This document shows, piece after piece, positions 7,012-13,911 of a stretch of DNA of 14,779 nt. The stretch lies in assembly GCA_002385605.1 (NCBI GenBank), contig DGDU01000004.1, positions 31,537-46,315 of the forward strand, written 5' to 3'. This DNA is from Christensenella sp. UBA3944 (GTDB lineage: Bacteria; Bacillota; Clostridia; Christensenellales; DTU072). The notes beneath the pieces were generated by a model. That model was not told the origin of the DNA. It ran no database searches and was given only the letters and a program-made list of their open reading frames with translations. Within the stretch, counting starts at the first letter, position 1, and every line of letters starts with the position of its first letter. Both the position numbers and the translations under genes were made by a program.

Positions 7012-7045
7012 ATCTATTCGCAAAATTACAGTTTTGCGAATAGAT
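7012..7045. repeat. Perfect 14-bp inverted repeat with 6-bp centre; candidate dif-like recombination site
   Basis: ATCTATTCGCAAAA (7012-7025) and TTTTGCGAATAGAT (7032-7045) are perfect inverted copies around TTACAG. The inner 28 bp (7015-7042) has the 11-6-11 layout of Xer/dif sites. The left arm inner half, CGCAAAA, is close to CGCATAA of E. coli dif. It lies about 300 bp upstream of the XerS-like gene; streptococcal difSL is likewise upstream of xerS. No U-tract lies on either side, so a terminator is unlikely. The repeat itself is certain. The recombination role is inference, and full dif sites are normally less symmetric. Confidence 0.9.
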
Positions 7046-7067
7046 AGCTTGAGAGAGGGGCGGAAAA

Positions 7068-7083
7068 CGCGAATAATCTCGCG
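7068..7083 (-). terminator. Weak candidate terminator of the mutS-mutL operon
   Basis: On the minus strand CGCGA and TCGCG pair around GATTAT and are followed by TTTT. The stem is only 5 bp and lies 105 bp beyond the stop of the last operon gene. No better hairpin with a U-tract is visible between 7046 and 7188, so this is the best of poor candidates. Confidence 0.25.
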
Positions 7084-7188
7084 AAAACGACAAAAATGTA
7101 ATTTATCGTCGAAATTTGAATTTTTACGCGATAAGTGGTTTTAAAGGTTCACAAATGCGTTTTATAATTCAAATGCGGCTTGTTTTAA

Positions 7189-8421
7189 TTACGGTTTTTG
7201 CAGGATTTTTTCTGCGGCCTCGGCAATCGCCAGCTTGCAATGCTGGTATGTAAGCCCGCCCTGCAGATACGCTATATACGGCTCTTTAATCGGCGAGTCG
7301 GCGCTAAGCTCGATGGACGAGCCTTGTATAAAGCTCCCCGCTGCCATAATTACCTGATGCGTATAGCCGGGCATATCCCACGGGAACGGCGTTACATGGC
7401 TGTCTACGGGCGAGGCGTGCTGTATGCTTTGGCAAAAGCTTATAAGCTCCTCTTTTGTGTTAAATTTGATTGACCTTATTATATCTTTTGGCATTTGGTC
7501 GGGAGCGGGACAAACCTCGTAGCCGAGATTTGCAAATACTTTGCCCGCAAGCACATTGCCTTTGAGCGCCGAAGCGACCACAGTCGGAGCAAGAAATAAC
7601 CCCTGGTAGAAAGGCAGGTATGAGGCAAAATAAGAGCCGACTTCGGCGCCTAATGACGGCGCTGTAAGCCTTCCGGCGATCTTATTTATGAGTTCGGCCT
7701 TGCCGGCGATATATCCGCCCGTGGGGGCGAGCCCGCCTCCGGGGTTTTTAATAAGCGAGCCGACGATGATATCCGCGCCGTAATATGTTGGCTCGTGGAC
7801 ATCCGTAAACTCGCCGTAGCAATTGTCTACCATAACAATTGTAGACGGCGAAGCGGATTTTATCGCTTTTACGGAAAAAGCAATCTCATCAAGGCTTAAC
7901 GCGTCCCTCCATCTGTAGCCTCTGGAGCGCGTTATAAACGCCACCTTAGGCTTATTGGCGGAAAGGTATACGCCCAACGCCTCATAATCGATTTTGCCGT
8001 CTTTTAATTCTATTGTATCCGCCTCAATGCCGAAATCGGCAAGCGACCCTATTTCCTTTCCCCGGATAACTTCTTTGAGAGTATCGTACGGCTCCCCGCC
8101 CGCGAAAACGATTCTGTCGCCCGATTTCAAAAGCCCGAACAGCGTAATTGTAAGGGCGTGGGTGCCGTTGGCTATGGACGGTGAAACCAAGGCGCTTTCG
8201 GCGCCGAGCGCCTCGGCGAACAGCTTGCCGAGCGTGTCGCGGCCTGTGTCGTCGTAGCCATAGCCCGTGGAAGGGTTGAAATGCATGGCTGAAATCTTCA
8301 GCTTTCTGAAGGCGTCCAGCACCTTTTTTTGATTCTCGAATGCGATTTCGTCGATGCGGGAAAACAATTCTTTACATTCGTTTTCGGCTGTGAGAATATG
8401 TTGATATGCGCTTATGCCCAT
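7189..8421 (-). CDS. ynbB: YnbB-type PLP enzyme, methionine gamma-lyase family (annotated also as aluminium resistance protein)
   Basis: This 410-residue protein belongs to the fold-type I, PLP-dependent group conserved in Bacillota beside miaA and often labelled methionine gamma-lyase family. The true reaction is not well established. Visible features are the active-site approach with FNPSTGYGYDDTGRDT (48-63), SPSIANGTHAL (80-90) in the phosphate-binding region, D199 in VDNCYGEF (pairs with the PLP pyridine nitrogen) and K225 in GSLIKNPGGG (predicted Schiff-base lysine). Length is usual for the family. The ATG at 8421 has AGAGG (8427-8431) overlapping the miaA stop, and the gap is 8 nt, so it is the last gene of the operon. 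In several relatives hfq lies between miaA and this gene; here there is none. Confidence 0.93.
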   Translation of the reverse strand: MGISAYQHILTAENECKELFSRIDEIAFENQKKVLDAFRKLKISAMHFNPSTGYGYDDTGRDTLGKLFAEALGAESALVSPSIANGTHALTITLFGLLKSGDRIVFAGGEPYDTLKEVIRGKEIGSLADFGIEADTIELKDGKIDYEALGVYLSANKPKVAFITRSRGYRWRDALSLDEIAFSVKAIKSASPSTIVMVDNCYGEFTDVHEPTYYGADIIVGSLIKNPGGGLAPTGGYIAGKAELINKIAGRLTAPSLGAEVGSYFASYLPFYQGLFLAPTVVASALKGNVLAGKVFANLGYEVCPAPDQMPKDIIRSIKFNTKEELISFCQSIQHASPVDSHVTPFPWDMPGYTHQVIMAAGSFIQGSSIELSADSPIKEPYIAYLQGGLTYQHCKLAIAEAAEKILQKP

Positions 8422-8429
8422 TTGTGCCT

Positions 8430-9338
8430 CTAAAAGTTAGTGTTTTTATAATAATTTATTATAGCTTCCGCCATCTGCCCTGCCGTTCCGCTTATAAATA
8501 TCGGGTTTTGATATTGATGCTTAAACCAGGTTTGCTGCCTTTTGGCGTATACTTTTGTATTCTTTTTTATTGCCTCGAATACATCATAGATGCCGCATTC
8601 GCCCTCGAAATACGGCTTCCACTCCTTATATCCTATGCCTTGCATGGATTGCATCGAAAAATCGAGATTTTTTTCCTCGATAAGCCCTCTTACTTCTGCT
8701 TCAAGGCCCATTTCAAACATCGAATCCAGCCTTTTCTCGATATTATTATACAATTGCGCCCGCTCGGGGGAGATTACAAACATAATGTACGGCGATACGG
8801 GATTATATCTGATGTTTTGCTGATCCGAAAACGGCTTGCCGGTCGCCAGGCAGACCTCGAGGGCTCTAATCAGCCTTTTTGTGTTGTTATAATGAATTTT
8901 ATCCGCGCTTACGGGATCTAATTCCTTTAGCCTTTTATGAAGGCTTTCCGCCCCTAGCCGCTCCAAATCCCCCCTAAGCTGTGCCTGAATCTGCGGGTCG
9001 GATTGGTTTCCGTAGCCGCATTCGGATATAAGCGAGGTTATATAAAACCCCGTCCCTCCGGCTACAACGGGCAGTTTTCTCCTTTTTTCTATATCTTTTA
9101 TCGCTTCTTCGGCACGCTCGCGATAGTCCACGACGGTAAAGTTTTCGAAAGGCTCTACAACATCTACCATGTGCTGCCTTACGCCCAGCTCGGCGTCGCT
9201 TGTCTTAGCCGTGCCGATATCCATACCTTTGTAAACCTGCATGGAATCGGCGGACACGATTTCGCCGTTTAAAGCTTTGGCGACCGCTGCCGCTACCGCT
9301 GTTTTTCCCGACGCGGTCGGCCCGCCGATAATTATCAT
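8430..9338 (-). CDS. miaA: tRNA dimethylallyltransferase
   Basis: MiaA moves a dimethylallyl group from DMAPP to N6 of A37 in tRNAs that read UNN codons, giving i6A, the substrate of MiaB encoded at the other end of the operon. The 302-residue length is normal. The P-loop GGPTASGKT (5-13) opens the protein, followed by SADSMQVYKGMDIGTAK (30-46), HMVDVVEP, VVAGGTGFYI and the tRNA-contacting KRLIRALEV. The C-terminal KRQQTWFKHQ is the usual family ending. The ATG overlaps the mutL stop by 4 nt and has a strong AGGAGG site inside mutL at a spacing of 6, so its translation is coupled yet efficient. Confidence 0.97.
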   Translation of the reverse strand: MIIIGGPTASGKTAVAAAVAKALNGEIVSADSMQVYKGMDIGTAKTSDAELGVRQHMVDVVEPFENFTVVDYRERAEEAIKDIEKRRKLPVVAGGTGFYITSLISECGYGNQSDPQIQAQLRGDLERLGAESLHKRLKELDPVSADKIHYNNTKRLIRALEVCLATGKPFSDQQNIRYNPVSPYIMFVISPERAQLYNNIEKRLDSMFEMGLEAEVRGLIEEKNLDFSMQSMQGIGYKEWKPYFEGECGIYDVFEAIKKNTKVYAKRQQTWFKHQYQNPIFISGTAGQMAEAIINYYKNTNF

Positions 9339-11239
9339 AGCTTCCTCCTGAAGAGCTTTTCGATTTCGGCTTTGGTGAAGCTAATATAAGTCGGACGCCC
9401 GTGCGGGCACTGCAGAGGCATGCCGCTCGCGAAGAAATACTCAATAATCTTTTCGGATTGCTCTAAATTATAAGAATAACCCCCTTTTATGGCCGATTTG
9501 CATGCTTTTTTAATGAGGTTTTCTCTTATAATGTCGCTTCCCGAAAACTCGCGGAACTTAATTCCGTCGATAATATCCGACAGGAAAGCCCCGATATCCA
9601 TATCCGTTAGCGCTTGGGGCACGGCGTTAATTTTAATTGTATTATTGCCAAAACCCTCTATTTCAAAGCCAAGCTTATTGATTTCGCCCGAAAGAGAAAG
9701 GATTTCTGCGATTCTTACGGGCGAATCCTCGTAAATGTACGGTATTAATAAGGGCTGGCTTGCCGCTTCATCCGTATTTACCGCTTCCGAAAGCTTGTCG
9801 AAAAGCAGCCTTTCGTGCGCGGCGTGCTGGTCTATTATAAGCAACTCGCCGTTATATTCCAAAACGATATATGTATCGAAAACCTGCCCCAAAACCTTAT
9901 AATTCTTAGGCGCTTCGGCAGTTTTCATTTTTGCCTCAGGCTGAATATCGGCGGCGACTTCGGCTATATTGGGTTTTGCCTCTGATTGTTCCCCTATTTT
10001 GGTTTTTGACGAAAAAATATCCTTAATCGGCGGAAAATCGTTATTTTCGGCAACTTTCAAAGTGCCGTTTTCGGTGGTGCCTTTTAGTCTTTCGAGGTAA
10101 TACGCCACGCCGAAAAGGTCATTGCCGGGCTTAGCGTATGCCGGAGATGTAAAAGTTTTTGGTTTTTCTTCGCTTTCAGGATGCAACGGCTGGGGTTCCG
10201 CGCTTATTTCGGATATGGGTTTTGGCGGGTAAAGCCTTGCTAAAGCTTGCGCTTCGAAGGCCTCAAGAGTATTTTTTACGGCATTATATATAGCCCCATA
10301 GACTTGCCTGGGATTTGCGAAGCGTACTTCCCTCTTGTTGGGATGGACATTTACATCAACCTCGTCAAAGGGCATTACTATGTTAAGGACAAAAGCCGGG
10401 AAAGCGTGCGTCATAAGACGCCCTCCGTAGGCGTTACTTACAACAGACGAAATATTAATATCCGTAATAACCCTGCCGTTAAGTATGATTGTCTGGTAAT
10501 TTCTGTTGTTTTTGCCAAGCGACGGTTCCGACATAAGCCCGCTTACACGAATTGAAGCGGATTCATCTTCGACAATCGGCAACAATTTATCATAAATATC
10601 CGCCGAAAATACTGCTTTTGCAGCGCCGTCAAGACCGCTCCCGTCCGACTCGTATATCTTTTTGTCATCGGCGAAATATTTAAACGCAATGTGGCTGTTT
10701 GCGAGTATCAGCTGCGATACGGCCTTAGTTATATAGGCTTCTTCGCTCTTAGCGCCTTTAAGGAATTTGTACCTGGCGGGAGTATTATAAAATAGGTTAC
10801 TAATTAGAATACTTGTGCCTTGATTATATGCGGTATCGCTTATATTAATGCTCTCTCCGCCCTTTGCCGTTAGCTTCGCTCCGAATTCGGATTGGAAATA
10901 CCTTGTTTTTATTTCTATTTCGGATACGGCGGCAATACTTGCGACCGCCTCCCCCCTGAAGCCCAGGGTGGCGATGCTGTCTAAATCAGAAACCGAGGCT
11001 ATTTTACTTGTCGCGTGAGGGAATATTACCTTATGAAGCTCCTCTTTCAGTATTCCGCAGCCGTTGTCGGTTACCCCTATCGATCTTATACCGCCCTGCG
11101 AAATGCGTATTTCAATCTGCGTCGCGCCCGCGTCTATGCTGTTTTCCACAAGCTCTTTGACGACCGAGGCGGGGTTTTCGACCACTTCACCGGCTGCTAT
11201 TCTGTTGTAGACGGATTGATCGAGTATGTTTATTCTCAT
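9335..11239 (-). CDS. mutL: DNA mismatch repair protein MutL, endonuclease type
   Basis: MutL is recruited by MutS at mismatches and, in organisms without MutH, nicks the new strand. The 634-residue protein has a GHKL ATPase domain: E29 and N33 (VVKELVENSIDAGAT), DNGCGI (58-63), TLGFRGEAVASI (91-102) and GTSILISNLFYNTPAR. A Pro/Glu-rich linker spans about 340-445. The C-terminal endonuclease domain has DQHAAHERLLFD (470-481), ACKSAIKGG (579-587) and CPHGRP (611-616). QPLLIP (495-500) matches the beta-clamp motif of Bacillus MutL. The last acidic residue of the DQHA motif is D481 instead of the common E. The ATG overlaps the mutS stop (11236-11239) and the stop overlaps miaA, both as ATGA. Confidence 0.97.
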   Translation of the reverse strand: MRINILDQSVYNRIAAGEVVENPASVVKELVENSIDAGATQIEIRISQGGIRSIGVTDNGCGILKEELHKVIFPHATSKIASVSDLDSIATLGFRGEAVASIAAVSEIEIKTRYFQSEFGAKLTAKGGESINISDTAYNQGTSILISNLFYNTPARYKFLKGAKSEEAYITKAVSQLILANSHIAFKYFADDKKIYESDGSGLDGAAKAVFSADIYDKLLPIVEDESASIRVSGLMSEPSLGKNNRNYQTIILNGRVITDINISSVVSNAYGGRLMTHAFPAFVLNIVMPFDEVDVNVHPNKREVRFANPRQVYGAIYNAVKNTLEAFEAQALARLYPPKPISEISAEPQPLHPESEEKPKTFTSPAYAKPGNDLFGVAYYLERLKGTTENGTLKVAENNDFPPIKDIFSSKTKIGEQSEAKPNIAEVAADIQPEAKMKTAEAPKNYKVLGQVFDTYIVLEYNGELLIIDQHAAHERLLFDKLSEAVNTDEAASQPLLIPYIYEDSPVRIAEILSLSGEINKLGFEIEGFGNNTIKINAVPQALTDMDIGAFLSDIIDGIKFREFSGSDIIRENLIKKACKSAIKGGYSYNLEQSEKIIEYFFASGMPLQCPHGRPTYISFTKAEIEKLFRRKL

Positions 11240-13911
11240 TTTTGCTTTCTGCCTTTAGGTTTTTTGTCCGGCGGTAGCTTCTTTTTGAGGTCGGCAAGCA
11301 GCGTAAGCGCCTGTATGGGCGTCATATCGTCGAGGTTTATATCCCTTAAAATCTTTTCGATTTCGCTTATAGCGGGTGAAACTTCCCCAAAGAACGCTAT
11401 CTGGTCGGTCGGTATGGCGTCTTCGGAGGCGTTTTCGGTAATTTTGCCGTTAAAGCCGCCGCTTAAAACATGGCTTTCCTCGAGGATTTTCATTATTTCT
11501 TTGGCGCGGTCTATCACTTTGGAATTGACGCCCGCTAAAGACGCTACCTCTATACCGAAGCTCTTGCTTGCACCGCCGCGGGCGATTTTATACAAAAAGG
11601 TGATACCTTCGGGGCTTTCTTTAATAAGGACATGATAGTTTTTGAGGTTTGGTATAACCGTTTCGAGCTCGCTTAGCTCGTGGAAGTGCGTGGCAAACAG
11701 CGTTTTTGCCTTTACCCTGAGTGCGATATACTCTACAATCGCCCACGCGATGGACAAGCCGTCCAAAGTCGAGGTGCCCCTGCCGATTTCGTCCAGGATC
11801 AGAAGGCTTTTTTCGGTGGCGTTGTTCAAAATATTAGCGACTTCGGTCATTTCGACCATAAAGGTGCTTTGCCCGAAAGCGAGGTTGTCGCTTGCCCCTA
11901 TCCTCGTAAACACCCTGTCAACGAGGCAGATTTCCGCCGAATCAGCGGGGACAAAGCTTCCCATGTGCGCCATAAGCACGATTAAGGCAACCTGTCTCAT
12001 ATAGGTGGATTTGCCCGCCATATTGGGGCCGGTTACAATCAGCGTGCGGCTTCCGGCGTCCATAATCGTGTCGTTCGGGACAAATTCGTTGATTTTCTTT
12101 ATCGTTTCAACTACGGGGTGCCTGCCGTTCTTTATATGGATTTCGGAGGAATTTTTGGAGATTACAGGGCATGTGTAGCCATGCTCGACCGCGGTTTGGG
12201 CGAAGGAATATAAGGCGTCCAGTTCGGCGACGGCGCGGGCGTTTTCCTGAAGCTGCTTGATTACCCCCGCCAGAGTTTCTTTGATTTCGGCATAGAGCTT
12301 TTCTTCAAGCTTTAACGCCTTTTCTTCGGCGCCGAGGATAAGCTCTTCCATCTTTTTTAGCTCGGGGGTTATGAACCTCTCGCCCGTAGTTAAGGTTTGC
12401 TTTCTTTCGTAATGGTAAGGGACAAGATTTAAATACGAATTGCTTACCTCAATGTAGTATCCGAACACATTGTTGAACCCTAACTTAAGGGTTTTAAGCC
12501 CCGTGGTTTCGCGCTCCTTGGCTTCGTATTCGGCGAGCCATTTTTTTGCGTTCGAGCGGGCCTCGCGGTAGCCGTCAAGCTCCTCGTTATAGCCGTTCTT
12601 TATAACCCCGCCGTCTTTAAGTGAAGTCGGGGCCTGGTCGGAGATGGCGGATTCTATAAGGGCTTTGATATCGCCCAGCGAGTCCAGCCTATTGTTTATG
12701 TCGCTGAGATAAGCCGATTTCGTTTTGGCCAGAAGCTTTTTCAGCGTGGGAATCTGGTTGAGGGAATACGATATAGCAAGGCACTCGCGGGGGTTTATGC
12801 TGTTGTAGGCAAGCTTGTTGCAGAGGCGCTCGACATCCCTTATCCCGCCTAGCAGGCAGCATACTTCGTCCCTTAGCGCTTTGTTTTTTACAAGCTCGGA
12901 TACAGCTTGCTGCCTGTAAGTGATTTCGTCTGCGTTTTGCAGGGGCTCATTAACCCAGCGCCTTAGGCAGCGGGCGCCCATATTGGTTTTTGTCCTGTCT
13001 AAAACCCAAAGGAGGCTTCCTACCCGCGACTTGTCCGAAAGCGTTTCGGTAAGCTCGAGATTGCGCTTTGTGTTGAAGTCCAAAAACATTTGCCCCGCCC
13101 CGCGGAGAAGCTTGGGCGGCATTATGTGGGCAAGCGCCCTCTTTTGGGTGCTTTCTATGTAATCCAACAGCCCGCCTATGGCGCAAACAGCCTCGGGAGC
13201 ATCCTCCAGCCCCAGCGCGGCCAGGTTGTATACCGAATAAAATTCTTTTATTGTCTTGCCCGCGTTGTCCGAATCGAAGGCGTAATCGTAATAATTTTGC
13301 GGCTTGGGAAGCTTGCCCGTGTTTACGCCGTCGGTGTATTTTATAAACTCGCAGCCCTCGCTGTTGCCGATAATTTCGCTGGGACCTATGGACATCACGA
13401 TATCTTCAAGCTTAAAAATTCTTTTTTCGTCCAGCTCTTCGGCCTTAACTTCGCCCGTGGAAACATCCATCCAGCAAAGCCCGCCCGATTTACCTTTAAC
13501 ATACACGGATAAAATATAATTATTGGAGCTGCCGTCTAGAATGTCGTCGCTTGTTACCGTGCCGGGCGTAACCACGCGCACGACATCCCTTTTTACCATG
13601 CCTTTTTGGTCGGCGGGAGTGGTTAGCTGCTCGCAGATCGCAACCTTTTTGCCCATCTTTACGAGCTTTCCTATGTAAGTATCGGCGGCGTGATACGGCA
13701 CCCCGCACATCGGCGCCCTTTCTTTTAGCCCGCAATCCCTTCCCGTGAGGGTAAGGTCGAGAAGTTTAGATACCTCCAAAGCGTCCTCGAAAAACATCTC
13801 ATAGAAGTCCCCCAACCGATACATAAGCACGGTGTCGGGGTAGTCCTTTTTTACGGATAAATAATGCTGCATCATCGGAGACAGCTTGTTGACGAGATCC
13901 TTATCTATCAT
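11236..13911 (-). CDS. mutS: DNA mismatch repair protein MutS
   Basis: MutS recognises mispaired bases and small loops and then becomes an ATP-bound sliding clamp that recruits MutL. The 891-residue length is typical. The mismatch-reading F36-Y-E38 lies in YRLGDFYEMFFEDA, followed by the connector, lever and clamp domains. The C-terminal ATPase has Walker A GPNMAGKST (628-636), Walker B with D707-E708 (LLILDEIGRGTST) and ATHFHEL. The end is a basic tail, PPDKKPKGRKQK. The ATG at 13911 lies inside the last codons of miaB (11-nt overlap) and has AAAGGAGAG upstream in the miaB frame, supporting this start and translational coupling. It lies immediately before mutL, the usual order. Confidence 0.98.
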   Translation of the reverse strand: MIDKDLVNKLSPMMQHYLSVKKDYPDTVLMYRLGDFYEMFFEDALEVSKLLDLTLTGRDCGLKERAPMCGVPYHAADTYIGKLVKMGKKVAICEQLTTPADQKGMVKRDVVRVVTPGTVTSDDILDGSSNNYILSVYVKGKSGGLCWMDVSTGEVKAEELDEKRIFKLEDIVMSIGPSEIIGNSEGCEFIKYTDGVNTGKLPKPQNYYDYAFDSDNAGKTIKEFYSVYNLAALGLEDAPEAVCAIGGLLDYIESTQKRALAHIMPPKLLRGAGQMFLDFNTKRNLELTETLSDKSRVGSLLWVLDRTKTNMGARCLRRWVNEPLQNADEITYRQQAVSELVKNKALRDEVCCLLGGIRDVERLCNKLAYNSINPRECLAISYSLNQIPTLKKLLAKTKSAYLSDINNRLDSLGDIKALIESAISDQAPTSLKDGGVIKNGYNEELDGYREARSNAKKWLAEYEAKERETTGLKTLKLGFNNVFGYYIEVSNSYLNLVPYHYERKQTLTTGERFITPELKKMEELILGAEEKALKLEEKLYAEIKETLAGVIKQLQENARAVAELDALYSFAQTAVEHGYTCPVISKNSSEIHIKNGRHPVVETIKKINEFVPNDTIMDAGSRTLIVTGPNMAGKSTYMRQVALIVLMAHMGSFVPADSAEICLVDRVFTRIGASDNLAFGQSTFMVEMTEVANILNNATEKSLLILDEIGRGTSTLDGLSIAWAIVEYIALRVKAKTLFATHFHELSELETVIPNLKNYHVLIKESPEGITFLYKIARGGASKSFGIEVASLAGVNSKVIDRAKEIMKILEESHVLSGGFNGKITENASEDAIPTDQIAFFGEVSPAISEIEKILRDINLDDMTPIQALTLLADLKKKLPPDKKPKGRKQK

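Larger units (their letters stand above)
6774..7188. other. Gene-free region of 415 bp with several palindromes
   Basis: No convincing gene is present. An 84-codon open frame (6753-7007, minus) has no family likeness, has a Cys/Arg-rich composition unlike its neighbours, and runs over the recombinase promoter. The region holds a 17-bp palindrome (6823-6839), a perfect 14-bp inverted repeat (7012-7045), a 5-bp GC hairpin (7068-7083), a 9-bp direct repeat CGGAAAACG (6781-6789 and 7061-7069) and a direct repeat CAAATGCG (7152-7159 and 7170-7177). It separates the recombinase promoter from the 3' end of the long mutS operon. Confidence 0.7.

Noticed and set aside
7012..7045. Rho-independent terminator for the mutS-mutL operon
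   Set aside because: The stem is strong, but the following sequence on the minus strand (ATTAGTTTG after the arm) is not a T run, nor is the plus-strand side.
5637..7188. Integrated mobile element carrying the recombinase
   Set aside because: There is no excisionase, replication, relaxase or phage gene, no target-site duplication or tRNA-end repeat, and base composition matches the neighbours. A housekeeping Xer-type role fits better.
6741..7188. Phase-variable invertible promoter next to a recombinase
   Set aside because: This needs two inverted copies flanking a promoter. Only one copy of the 14-bp arm pair was seen in the window, and the promoter is not enclosed by repeats.
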